A stretch of DNA of 64,000 nucleotides. It comes from Trissonchulus latispiculum (Eukaryota > Nematoda > Enoplea > Enoplida > Ironidae). Location of the stretch: positions 43,155 to 107,154 of the forward strand of contig JASAND010026155.1 of the NCBI GenBank assembly GCA_030248195.1. Direction: 5' to 3'. Position numbers and translations under genes: made by a program. Below are positions 1-11,357 of this stretch, one piece after another (positions within the stretch are counted from its first letter, which is position 1; the number at the start of each line of letters is the position of its first letter). The notes below the pieces were generated by a model. The model searched no databases and was not told where the DNA came from. It worked only from the letters and a program-made list of their open reading frames with translations.

Positions 1-373
1 GTTTTTAAGTTTGTAAATTAAGTTTTATAGGTGTGCCAAAACAATAAAAATTTCAATTTTACAAAATTTTAACTATAATTCGAAGTCTTCATTTTCCCTT
101 TATTAATCAAATGTGTTCATTTAACGTTGTGCCAATCTTTCACAGAAAAAACATTTTAAATTTAAATTAATTTAGTCACTAGAAGATGACCCATTGTGCG
201 GATTATATAATTTCTGCAGAAGTTTTTAAGAATGCTACACTTATATTTGTCTGACTTTGGCAAAATGTGCACCTCACGTTAAATATAACAGCCTTACCCC
301 CTCCTTTCCATAATGTGTAATGATTGAGTATCAATTGCGATTCTCTTTGTATTTACAAAAGGAGCAATTATAA

Positions 374-393
374 AGTGTGGCGAAGTATCCCAC
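374..393. repeat. MITE terminus, truncated copy
   Basis: The 20 bases here are an inverted, slightly diverged copy of the left end of the complete element at 8795-9351 (AGTGTGGCGAAGTATCCCAC). The element would run leftwards from 393. I do not see its other end, so it is truncated or continues outside the window. Confidence 0.55.
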
Positions 394-691
394 TACCAAA
401 ACCTATCAGTAATTTCTAAGAATCAAAAATTATGCAATTAATATGCACCTTTTGGAAAGGACGTCTGTCTGTCTTCAAAAAGGTCAGGAAACAAACTAGC
501 ATAGGTTCTAATTTGTCGATGTTATCTGTGGCAGCACTTCGATTTCGAAAGTGTGCGAAAAATAAAATTTTCAGCCAAAAAGTTTGCAGTAGATGTTATT
601 TTGCATTTAGGTTGCTGTATCAAAAAACAACTTCCATTTGGAGGATGTTCTGGCTTCAACGTCTGTTTTGGATATTGCTACTGTATAATAG

Positions 692-797
<106 letters not shown>

Positions 798-1347
798 TGT
801 AGCGAATAAAACAAAAGAGCAAAGTTTCAGTGTTTTATCTTTTTTCAGCAGTGTCTCAGCAATTTATCCAATATATATTGCAAATTCTAACAAATTGTAA
901 CATTAAATGTAGAAAAATTTAATCTTCTCAAGTACCGAGTAAGACAGTAAATTTGCTATATTTATAAATACATTTCTTGACAGTTTTGATTTTAATCTCA
1001 AATGACAAATTGCCTGAATGAGAAGTTGTATTAAAACTTTATCGCGTATGTAAAATTAGACAGCTAAATAATTTTATAGAAGTAATTGGCGTTGGATTTT
1101 GTAACTAGTTCAGAATGAAAGACAAATTGATACTCTCATAAAAAAGAATAGGCGTCAAATGAATCAGTCCCCTATGTACGTAATAATACCTACGATGAAT
1201 AGGCGAATTTAAGGTAATTAAATTTGTGAATTTATTCTGAAAGATATAAAAGATCAATCAAAGTTAACTGCATTTCCTTTTATGACAAATTTTACTATAA
1301 AGTTTTAAATGTTACCAGTCCAGGCCATTCTTCACTTGTCTTCACTA

Positions 1348-3176
1348 TTACTGCAGCGCTTCCAGCATGGTGCTAATTGAGGCCAATGGTGCTTTAGCGA
1401 TCGCCGCTTTCAGGGCAGTGTTCCGATTGGCGCCTTCACCTAAAATTAAATTCTCATTTCCTGACAATGAACTTCAAACGCTGCAACTCGAAGGGCTAAA
1501 AGCGTTAACAGGTAATTTTAATTCACCTGCTGTGTTAAACAAGCTGAATTTTTTTAAACTCTACTCTTTCAACACGCACGCAAAATGGGCCCTAAGTGGC
1601 ATGGTAAGACAGGGATCATAACGCATGGTTGTTTTTATTTGCAATTCAGTATATTACCAACTGATTGAATAATATGCAAGCGACAATTTACTAGCACTCT
1701 TGTCAATTATGGTTAATTCGTATGTGTGTTGCCAACAGGGAAATGGAAATAGAAAACAGACCAATAGAGAAAAGTGCTCCCCAATCAAGACAGAGTTCAC
1801 TTTGCAGAGCGAATCTTCATAAGCCACCTCCAACTAGCTGAAGACGCCAGCGCAGTCACCACGGAAAAATACGTTACTGTCTGCTGTACCATACTCCAAA
1901 AGCACTTTGAAAATCTAAAGCGAAAACATTTAAACTTTTAATTTTGAACAACTTCGAAATAAAACAATTATATTTTATAGGAGTTGTCCGTCATTTCTGC
2001 TTAAAAATACCGGCGACCGCCTGAAGTAAAGAATCCTGGAAAATTAATTAATCACTTACCCAAAGTTTATATATGTTATAATAGAAGTATATGTCACTCC
2101 TTACCTCGCATATTGCCTTTCTGGTCCAAGATGGATCAGACAATACATCATCCAACTCTTTGCATAAACGGCTCACAGCGTCCTGCGTGGTAGCCTGTTT
2201 TGAAACGCCAAATCCTGAAAAAATTCTATTGGAGTTAGAACTAAAGCCTTCTCGATTTCATAACAAATGAAACTTTTTTATGGTGCATGCACTAGTTTTC
2301 AGTAGGTCTGTTTAACACAATGAACAAAATTCTGGGTTATCTTTTGTCACATATCTGTAAGCTCTATATTTAACAATGTTTTTCTTACCTGCACATTCGA
2401 ACCAGAACCATTTGGAGATAAAGCCTTAAATCCATAAATTTCTGAATATGACAAAATTGCCGGATATGTCAAAAAGTTGGCAACTGCGCGTTCAAGGCCA
2501 TGTTGACTGCATCGAGTCCCGAAGCTTCAGAATAGGTTTTGTGATTCCTTGCAGATTCAGATGAGTTCTCCAGGGACTATGCTGCAAGGGATAGCAAGAA
2601 CCCATCTATCTCCGACGGGAATTATCCGTTTCATCAGAATACTCCTTCAAAATATTCCCCAATTGCAAATTGACTTCTGAGACTTTATATTACTAAAATC
2701 AACAGTTTGGTCCGATCCTGAAAAGTATTGTCCGTTGCTTTTGTTGCTACTTACTAACCATGTCTTATTACCTCTATTACCTTACGCACGGAGTGCTTGG
2801 CCTAAGGAGAGGGAAATGTCACAATTAGCAACTGTGAGCAACTAGATTTGAAAAATACCGCTGGTACGCTTTCGTTCACGTCAGCTAAAATTAATTAGTG
2901 CAAAATTACATTTCTAAAGCACACCTTACTCCCTGGTGCGTCAATAATTAGCTCATTAATTAGTTCTTTTGTTTTGCTAAAATCCGCTGCACAAACCGCT
3001 GCACAAAGGTGCAACAATTTTGCAAAGTTTTTCATCTCATGCTGAGTGTTTTGGTCCAAACTTATGCCCCCTGCAATGATTATTAATGGCTTCAGTTGAC
3101 TATTTAAAACGTCCGAAAAGTTTCTAGACGCAAACCGTCTTCGAGTTGCCCTGTGTCTGCCTGCGTTTGTTTTCAA
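1348..3176 (-). CDS. Unknown small spliced gene
   Basis: Minus-strand gene assembled from splice signals: exon 1 at 2925-3176 (ATG at 3176, donor GTGTGC), a 16-nt microexon at 2786-2801, exon 3 at 2105-2214, and a likely terminal exon at 1348-1439 ending in TAA. The first three join in phase and give about 126 residues rich in helical Leu/Ala/Lys segments, starting MKTNAGRHRATRRR. Exon 3 ends in phase 0, but the terminal exon needs one leftover base, so a small exon between them is missing from my model or the terminal exon belongs to another transcript. I recognise no family. The start is the first ATG of the open frame; an upstream exon cannot be excluded. Confidence 0.5.
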
Positions 3177-3437
3177 ACTAGATAGTTTCTCCCCAACAGT
3201 ACATCGAAGAAGTTGTGTAGTTACGTCTGACTTTGCCTAAACTACATTTTATTAGAATTTGCCTCTCACCGTAATTACGTTAGAGCTGCAGCTGGCGACC
3301 CTATTTTCGCAACTTAACGTCAAGCATCGGTGAATTCTGCAATTTAATTTTGTCCGACCTTTGCTTAATTTGTTTTGTCCGAAATAATTCTTAATATACT
3401 AACTAAATTTGGATTTACTTCTTATCCGGGCCACACA

Positions 3438-3930
3438 TGATCACAACTTTGAAATAATACTTAAACTTAAAAATTTAGGCATCAATGTTATTCAACTTGG
3501 TAAATCTAATGCAGATAACTTTACTTAGCTTACGCATAATCGCAATCAGCTAAGTTGATTGTTTATCGATTACTGGTCGTTTCTGATTTTAAACTTTGAT
3601 CTCAAATCTGAAATTCAGAAAGGGGATATAAAGGTTTTCAAACATGTTGAATCTTGATAAAGCAACTCTATCAGCAACTCTAGCAACTTAACTAAGATGT
3701 AGTCAACTGATTTATTAATCGATTATCGATTTCTAATCAGTTCGTGATCACAACTTTGAAATAGCGCTTACACTTAAAATTTTTTGATCAATGTTATTAA
3801 ACTTGCTAAATCTAATGCTAATCTTTACTTAGCTTTGCGTAATTGCAATCATGTGAATGATTAATTTGATCAGTTATCGACCAATTTATGATCATAATTT
3901 TGGAATAATGTTCCGAACTTGAACATGTCA
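3438..3930. repeat. Diverged tandem repeat
   Basis: Three diverged copies of a block beginning TGATCACAACTTTGAA start near 3438, 3745 and 3889. They share the following text about acttaaa, caatgttatt and taaatctaatg. The stretch is very AT-rich and shows no coding potential. Confidence 0.6.
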
Positions 3931-4271
3931 ACATACTTCCTTAAAGACGGTTAAGCATGTGAGTAACATGCATTTGTCTATTATGTGAAATGAAATACTG
4001 TCAATCAGTTGTATAAAAATTGGTTCGCACAAACATTATATACTACTTACCCTGAAGATGTAGTTTGGTGAGTAGTATAGACATGGCCACTAAAACGGGA
4101 CGACCAGTTAACACTTAAGATCGTACTATGTTATTAATGCAACAGCTCTCTCAAGTATTAATTCGTCGCCCTTAAGAGGGCGGGTGGGGTAAAATGGCGA
4201 CCGTATGATCCAATTAATCGTAGTCGGGATACGCGGTCTTGATAATCCATTCCTGACCGATCTGCTTCGTA

Positions 4272-5067
4272 ATGGGTCTGTCAATTTAAAAGTGGCAGCA
4301 AAATGGACTCGTTTAATAAAAACGTTTCTGTCTTTCCATAATTTTTAATAAACTTAGCCTAGCCGCGTTGTTGTAAACTGCGATTTTTAATTAAATCCAA
4401 ATAGCTTTAAAGGAAGTTTTAATTAAAATTAGCACCCTTATTATGTGGGCTACTAAAATTCTTGCTAGAAATAACAGGTGCTATTCGCTGTTGATTAAAC
4501 TAGCAGGCGTTTCTCATTAAACGCGAAACCTATGCTAAGAGTTTTTAATTAGAATAGCTTCACTGTTTAAAAGCTACATGTCTTGGTTGACTACTTCTCT
4601 ATAAACTAAGCTTTACCTTGCAGCTGTCAATTTTATTAAGCATATCAAATTACAATGCTATGCTTTGAAGTTTGTAGCACCAGCTACGTTAAACTGCAAA
4701 AATGCTGGCCATTAAATTTAGCACACTTATTGAAGCAATAAAAAATTGTTAATGAGAAATCGCAGTTGTGCAAAAGCAAGGAAGCCATTTTTACGTAGAA
4801 TTCGCAGTTTTGATAAATGTAACATGAATTTCTACTTAAAATTAGTTTTAACAAAAGCACACTAAAGCGAAATCTAATTAAAAATTTAATCGTATTTTCC
4901 AAGAGCTGCGATTTTTAAAAAATGAACATAGTCAACTGGATATTTTTAATGAGAAATAATTTTATTGTTTTGAATGACGTGCGGTTTTTAAAAGAAGTAG
5001 CTTTCACACTATTGAGCTCAATTAAATTGCGTCCATTTTGCTGCCACTTTTAAATTGACAGACCCAT
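4272..5067. mobile_element. Non-autonomous DNA element with perfect 37-bp TIRs
   Basis: The 37 bases at 4272-4308 (starting ATGGGTCTGTCAATTTAAAA) are the exact reverse complement of 5031-5067. The roughly 720-bp interior is AT-rich with no transposase, and ORFs across the right terminus are chance. I see no clear target-site duplication. Perfect arms suggest a young insertion. Confidence 0.75.
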
Positions 5068-5454
5068 AACAACCCGTACTGTATGAGTGAGTTGTCCGGT
5101 TAATCCGAAGGTACCCACAACGTATGGAAAGCGCCGAAAGAAATACTTCCGCTTTTCTTTCTTCCCACGCTCGTCCTTTCCCGTTATCACTCCGGAGTTT
5201 TGCGGTTTGGAATGTTTGCGTAATAGTGTCTACCGCCGTCTGTTTGTCGTTGAAGACAGAAATTTCAGAACCGGGAGGAACGGGAGGGAGGTGTTTCTTA
5301 AATAAATGGGATCCTGTAAATAGCGTTGTCATTATGTATAAGAAGCTTTAAAACGTACTCAGTGTTGTCAAAATTTTAAAACTCCTCTTGATGTATATAT
5401 TGCTCAACTTAAAACAACGAGTCGTTTCCTCTAAGTGTCGCAGCAGGTGTTTAC

Positions 5455-6385
5455 AAATTAACTTAGAGGATGCCCTACTTTTTTCACCTGCTCTATTTTG
5501 CAATCGCACTTTAAATTTTGAATTTAGTTAAAAGCTTTTGAAGTCTACAGACTACAAACAAGGTTACGCAAAGGTGCGCAACTATTTTGTATGTAAAATA
5601 ATTTAGTTCTATTAATGATTTATTAATAAATCGATTATAATCAAGTTGGCTTTGGTTACTAAATTTATTAAATCACTTTACTTTAATTTTTTCTGTCGTT
5701 ACTTAAATAATTCCCACCACTCTGTAACTTTAATTTATGCTAGAAAGGCTTTATGGTTTTAGCAAACACTACAGCAATTTAAATTAAACTCAGCGGATGC
5801 CCTCTCTGTTTTACAATCGTAATTTAAATTTTGAAATTTAATAAGAGCTTTTAAAGTCTAAAGATGCGCGTAAACAAAGTTGCGTAAAGGTGTGTACCTT
5901 ACTTAGTATGTAAGCTTATTGAGCTACATTAGTGATTTATTAATTATTCGATTATAGTACAGTTAATTTTATTTACTAGATCGATTAAATAACTTTTAAT
6001 GTCATTTTTCTGTCATCACTTAAGTAATTCCCACTCATTAATTGCTTATGATCGCAATGCTTTGTTTGCGCAAACACTACAATTAAATTTTACTCAGAGG
6101 ATTCCATACTTTTGCACCTGCTCTTTTTAACAGTCCCAATTTAAATTTTGAACTTTGTATTTTGAATTTACAAACAACTTTACACAAAGGTGTGCAAATT
6201 ACTTTGTATGTAAAAATATTGAGTTCTATTAGAGATTTATTAATCGATTTATTAATTAATCGACTATAACAAAGTTAACTTTATTTACTATTTTCTGGAA
6301 TCATTTAAATAATTCCCACTCGTATTGTAATTGCTCCCACTCCCCAATTGTAATGCTTCATGGTTTTAGCAAACACTTCAATCGC
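5455..6385. repeat. Tandem repeat, about 305-bp period, three copies
   Basis: Three diverged copies share the anchors gcaaacact(a/t)ca (near 5763, 6071 and 6370), a TTTATTAAT/ATCGAT core and an ataattcccac box. The third copy runs into the start of the zinc-finger gene, so the upstream ATG at 6360 lies inside repeat sequence. Confidence 0.65.
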
Positions 6386-6386
6386 C

Positions 6387-7446
6387 ATGGTTTATAGCTG
6401 TACAAAGTGCAGTCGGAAGTTCAAGCACACAAAGAGCTGCGATCGACACAAGCTGTCCCCCGATGATGTGAAGTTCAGCTGTGCTCTATGTGGGAAGCCG
6501 TGTACCCGAGGAGACAACCTGAAACGTCACAAATCTATGATACATGGTGGAGATTCCAACCCAGCAGAGCCCGCACCCATTCCACAGCCACTCCCCCATC
6601 AGGAACCCGACATATATTTTCTCAACTCTACAGTCCTGGCAAGACCCTCTTCGAAATAAATTCCCCGCTGTCCATTCTCAGTTCACCGCCATCACCACAC
6701 AACAGTGAGAGTGAACCGGTACATACAGCTATAATTGTTGCTTCAATGTTATCTGTTTGTTACATGTTTACTTTATTTCTGTAATCACTGCGCATGTAGT
6801 TATACTTATAAGTTTTGATGATTGTTTTAGGACGACGATGGAAGTGGAACAAGAGATAGTGTTCCAAGCCGAACATAAAATATCATTAAATTTGACACTA
6901 AAGGAATGCCAATTTTGTCGGAAATCATTCACACGAAAGGGAAGCTTGGCAAGACACATATGGGAGCGCCATGGATCGGAAGCAAGTATCAAATGTGATC
7001 AATGTTCTGAGACCTCCAACGGGAAGAGATGCTGGAGCGTCTTAAACTCACGAAGCATTCAAGGAAAGTAAGTATACGTTGATTCACCAGCTAATTGCAA
7101 TAATGGTAAGTTGTCATTCATCACGCATCAATTTTGTTAGGGCTCGTAATTTTGTTCATGATTGAAATCCACATGTAGTAGAGCCTCAACAACAGAAGAT
7201 CTAATACCACCAATGTTGCGCGACATATATAATTCAACTTTATAATTTTCACCTTTATTTTAGGCAGTGCTACAGTGCCCGCAGTGCTACAAGCAGTTTA
7301 GCCGCGAGGACGCGCTGGAACGTCATATTCTTGAACACCACAGTGGCATCAAACATGCATGTACTTTCTGCGATCAGGCATTTAACAGTGCCGAAAGTCT
7401 TGTTAATCATATTAACAATGCTCACGGCCCCGAAAGAGAAAAATAG
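6387..7446 (+). pseudogene. C2H2 zinc-finger gene with broken frame
   Basis: Three exon-like blocks encode classical C2H2 fingers. The first is 6387-6718 with fingers CTKC...H and CALC...H, then a Pro-rich linker. The second is 6831-7067 with finger CQFC...H and a further CDQC. The third is 7264-7446 with fingers CPQC...H and CTFC...H, then TAG. Donors and acceptors (cg|gtacat, ttttag|g, aaa|gtaagt, tttag|gca) agree in phase. The frame is interrupted twice: a TAA at 6657 in the linker, and an apparent one-base deletion near 7010, after which the finger continues in the next frame. It is either a decaying nucleic-acid-binding gene or a real gene with sequence errors. The start at 6387 is preferred because 6360 falls in the upstream repeat. 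Confidence 0.7.
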
Positions 7447-7564
7447 ATTTGGCAATCAATCAAACTGCGGAAGATGGCCCAAGATCATATCAAACACCCA
7501 CGGATTCTAGCCGAAGAAAATGCTATAGAAAGCATCTACCGTCAAAACTGGCATCACATCAGTA

Positions 7565-7775
7565 CGCATCACTATCGGACGGTTGGCCTGGCTCTGGAAC
7601 CGGCGGAGGATACAATGGGCCTGGCTGCGGAACGGACGGTGGAAACGGTTAGCCTGGCTGCGAAACGGGCGGTGGAAGCGGTTGGCCTGGCGTGGAACGG
7701 GCGGTGGAAATGGTGGGCCTGGCTAGGGAACCGGCGGCGGAAACGCTGGCCCTGCCTGTGGAAGGAACAATGAAG
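7565..7775 (+). repeat. Minisatellite of about 36 bp encoding Gly-rich repeats
   Basis: Five or six degenerate units of about 36 bp (core cctggctgcggaac, then ggcggtggaa) translate on the plus strand to GPGCGTDGGNG-like peptides, interrupted by a stop at 7650. This resembles a decayed Gly-rich repeat protein. Confidence 0.6.
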
Positions 7776-8124
7776 AAACACGTAAGTTCGACCACAATTA
7801 AGTCCATGGTACATAAACGTACTCCCATGCGGGCGCAAAAAGAATGTAAATATGTAGTGCGACTCGAAATTAAAGGTGATTTCGTATTCCCGTATGTGAT
7901 CTGGCGAGAACTTGGGAGCAACGAACGATATAGAAGGGCTCTTTGGGACTAAATCAAGTGAACCACTCCAACGCAAATATGCGGGTTTACATGGTCCGAT
8001 CGAGAAGAAATATGTAGCTGTTTACGAAGGGGACTTTGCAGAAGAAGTCATAATTGTTATAGACTATCCCCATCCATTGGACCTCGTGTTATCACTTTTT
8101 ATGCCATTAATGAAGAACGCCTAA
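7770..8124 (+). pseudogene. Possible broken ORF, unknown
   Basis: Downstream of the Gly-rich repeat, one frame (from 7770) reads about 60 codons to 7952 and another (from 7912) reads 70 codons to TAA at 8122-8124, with protein-like composition (for example KKYVAVYEGDFAEEVIIVI). The two could be one gene separated by a frameshift near 7910-7950. I recognise no domain. The alternative is chance open frame. Confidence 0.3.
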
Positions 8125-8794
8125 TATCGATGTAATATAACTATGTCGTAAAACATTGTTATTTGTTGGTCTTGTTTACATTATTAGGTATTGTTACGAT
8201 ACTATTTTGTTTACACTATTCACGTAAAGATATTTTAGTTTCAGTTTCTTTATGCCATTAATTGTAGAAATAAATGTTTGCTCAACTACATGGATTGATC
8301 ATTGAATATTGATTTCTAGGAACTGCAAAGATATTTGGTTGCATTGCAGCAAGCGATACTTGTAGCAGAGCCAAAAACAAATTACCTTCTTTCTATAAAT
8401 TCATTGCGATGCGAGAGCACGCTTCTGGCAGTTGACAGATTTTATTGTGATACTCCTTTCCATTGCTTTTCAATTCCTTAATGTCTTTTAATTTTTAATA
8501 TCAATAATAGTAACATTAATAACTTACCACAGTTTAAGTAGATGTCTGCAAGAGTAGGCACAAGTCCAAAATTGAGCGTAGGGTTGATATGTGATTAAGA
8601 TTAAGTTAAAATGAACGCTAAACGTTCCAGTTGAATGAAAAAAGAATCTTCTCAGCTCTGTTTAATATAAACTTGAATACTAAACGCTTTCTCGAACTTC
8701 ACAAAACTCAATAAAAGAAAACAATGTTGAAACCTGTTGATCCCTTCATGCCTGCTGGCTTTCGTTACAGTGTTTTAACAGAAAATTATAGGTA
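8125..8794. other. Intergenic, no feature seen
   Basis: AT-rich sequence with no splice-consistent exons, RNA genes or clear repeats. Confidence 0.5.
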
Positions 8795-9351
8795 GTGAGA
8801 CACTTCGCCACACTTTAATTGCTCTTTTGTAAATGCGAAACGGAATGCCCTTTACAGTCAAATAGAAACGAGAAGGAAAGGGAGGGGGCAGGACAAACTA
8901 CGTATTAAACGTGAGACAATTTTGATAAACTACAGCAATAAAGTGTTGACCAATATGGTTTTCTATTGTATTCCAATACTTATATAGCAATGTCAACTAT
9001 AAAAAGCATAGCCTTATTTTAGCTTAGTTTCAATCCGAAATTATAAATTTTTGCCTGCAAACTCTTTCATATCTTTAAATCAAAACACATTTTGCTTATT
9101 ACGAAATTAAAGAAAATTTTTCAATTTAAATCAGTGCAAATGAAATTTTATTTTTGACTAATATTTAGATACTATTAACATTTTATAAAAACTTTACCAA
9201 AATAAAACCAACAAACAATAAACTCACTAACAAATACTTCACATTTTATAACTGTTGCCCCCTCTTTCATCATTACAGTTAAAACCTTTCCTAATATTTA
9301 AGTCAAAGGTCAAGTACCCAATCAGAATGTTAGTGTGGTAAAGTGTCTCAC
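8795..9351. mobile_element. MITE with 20-bp TIRs
   Basis: The left end GTGAGACACTTCGCCACACT and the reverse complement of the right end (GTGAGACACTTTACCACACT) match at 18 of 20 positions. The interior is about 515 bp, AT-rich and non-coding. A related terminus lies at 374-393. Confidence 0.75.
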
Positions 9352-9540
9352 AATCAAAAATTCCTGCAAACGAAATTCGAAATTGAAAGTTGCATGCTGA
9401 GAATTACCAACAAAGAAATTTTAGACAACTTCAATGAAAGGTGAATACACGTGCAATTATAGTAACCAAACCAACTTCTTTTTATCGGTCCATTGCACAT
9501 GCAGTTAACACTAAGCCGATAAAATGTAATATTCTTAAAC

Positions 9541-9990
9541 TTGACTTTTTAGTCTAAGAATGGGTCAGCGGTGGTTCCAGTTAGGGGTCAGCTGCAGCAC
9601 TGAGCTTACAAAATGGAGAAAAACTAAGCTCATGTTTAAAATCTATGGGGCTGAAAACCCCCAAGATAAAGTTTTCCCATTGAAAATAAATTAGTTTAAA
9701 ATTTAAGCTTGAATCAGCGGTGGTTCTGGTCGATGGTAGAGTACAGCACGGAGCTTAAGTAATAGGGGAAAGCTAAGCTCATTTGAATTCTGCATGCACA
9801 ATAACCTATAGGTTAACTTTTCCCGCTTAAAATAGAGAATTTTCAAATTTCAGCATGGGTCAGCCGCGGTTCCGGTAGAGGGTCAAGTACAGGACGAAGC
9901 TTAGGAGATGGAGGAAAACTGAGTTAATTTTCGAATTCTACATTGTCGAAAACCCTGTACACAAAGTTTTCCCAGCGAAAATTGACATTT
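9541..9990. repeat. Tandem repeat, about 145-150 bp, three copies
   Basis: Three copies, each with gggtcagc-ggttc, a gtacagcac/gagcttaa box, aaaactaagctca and aagttttccc, begin near 9555, 9710 and 9850. There is no coding signal. Confidence 0.7.
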
Positions 9991-10216
9991 TCAACTTAAA
10001 GTCAATTTTACCGTTCTTCCGGACTAGCGCCTCCCGGCCTCTTTTGAATCCCGGCCTCTGCGCCTCTCGGCCTCTTTACACCACCACCACCTCCAAAAAC
10101 TACACATGTGGTGCTGAGTATATAGTACTCATCTCTACTACAATACTGTACCCAACGCGCCCAAAGTGCCGACGAACTGTTGAACCTTGTCCTAAAGCTA
10201 TCACAATCCAAGTAAA

Positions 10217-10252
10217 GGTAAAGTGACCCCTGGAGAGAACTCCAACCTACAG
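10217..10252 (-). repeat. Second SINE 3' end (partial)
   Basis: The block ggtaaagtgacccctggaga plus the following caacctacag is repeated at 10408-10442, where it ends the full SINE. A second, truncated or nested SINE copy is likely here. Confidence 0.5.
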
Positions 10253-10407
10253 TTTTACTTATGTCCATAGGTATCGGAGCATCGGTAAATATTGGGCGGG
10301 TTGACAGATGCAGTGTTTTTAGTTTATAATTTTCGGTTCATATATTTATATACATGATTTCCATGTAGGCAGCTTACTTCTTGTTTCTTTCCAGTATAAA
10401 GGTATGG

Positions 10408-10744
10408 GTAAAGTGACCCCTTGAGAGAACTCCAACCTACAGAAGGTTATAGGGTGCCGGTGCTTATCTACAGATTCACAGCCCGAAGCCAGGAGCGACA
10501 ACTCTAATGTTGACTACATCTGTGGAAGGGGGGCCAGCCCTTCATCAAGCATTATCCCAGAACACAGACTCCTGTTATCTTCCCGCCGCAGTGGTACTCA
10601 TTTACCGACCAGTTAAGTTAAGTTAAGTTAGACAGCTGGGTTGGCTGGAGCCCACGGCGATTTGCGAAAGCCTTGTGGCATCGGGGGTCGAACCTAGGAC
10701 TATAAGATCTTTTGTCAAGCACCTTACCACTCGGCCATCGAGGC
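10408..10744 (-). mobile_element. tRNA-derived SINE
   Basis: Read on the minus strand, the element starts with a tRNA-like head: box A (TGGCCGAGTGGT, 10727-10738) and box B (GGTTCGACCCC, 10684-10694) at normal spacing. The 3' half cannot pair back to the GCCTCGA acceptor, so it is not a tRNA gene. An unrelated body of about 250 bp follows, including a GGTCGGTAAATGAGTACC stretch and a short (TTAAC)n run. RNA polymerase III would transcribe it from the head. Confidence 0.75.
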
Positions 10745-11357
10745 ACACGATCCAAGTGTAAAACGAAATATAATAAATAACTAAATATCCGTATATTCCA
10801 TGAATTTAAATTAAAACTCGTTCAAGTTAAAAAGAGCGTATCTACGCTGATTGGAAGAATTTGAAACAGAGTGAACCAATATCAATAGATCATCTTTACT
10901 ACTGTACAATACTGTATCGAACGTTATGCAACACTATCATTTTTATGTTTAGAACCACTTTATTTATCTTTTCCTTTTCTTCTTTTCTTTTAACTTTATT
11001 TATTTTTAAACGAATGGTTGTTCACATATTATTGAAACTTATGTTTCCAACATACCGGCTTAAAGTTCCCAACATGCATAACTAAATAAAATTAGAAAAA
11101 CAAAATTAAAAGCTGTAAACATTTAAATTGTTACTTCAAATTATTGGATAAAATTGAAAAAGCTTTAAGCGCAATAAGATGCGATCCACCAGCTCATTTT
11201 AGGAAGAACTTGTTACAAACAGTCAGGCCACCTTTCAGTAGTTTACTGAAACTCGCTCAAACTCGTACGGTTTTTTCTTCGACTATCTTGGGCCAAACCA
11301 TGTATTTCCACTGATACAAGCCTATTTTCTATTCCTTTTTCCCATCCATTCTACGAA
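10745..11357. other. Intergenic, upstream of PP1
   Basis: AT-rich sequence holding the presumed PP1 promoter and 5' UTR. I cannot point to a TATA box or initiator with confidence. Confidence 0.4.

Noticed and set aside
1367..1621. 84-codon plus-strand ORF
   Set aside because: It overlaps the better supported minus-strand terminal exon and has no splice or domain support.
10727..10744. tRNA gene from box A/box B at 10684-10744
   Set aside because: The acceptor stem cannot close. It is the head of a SINE.
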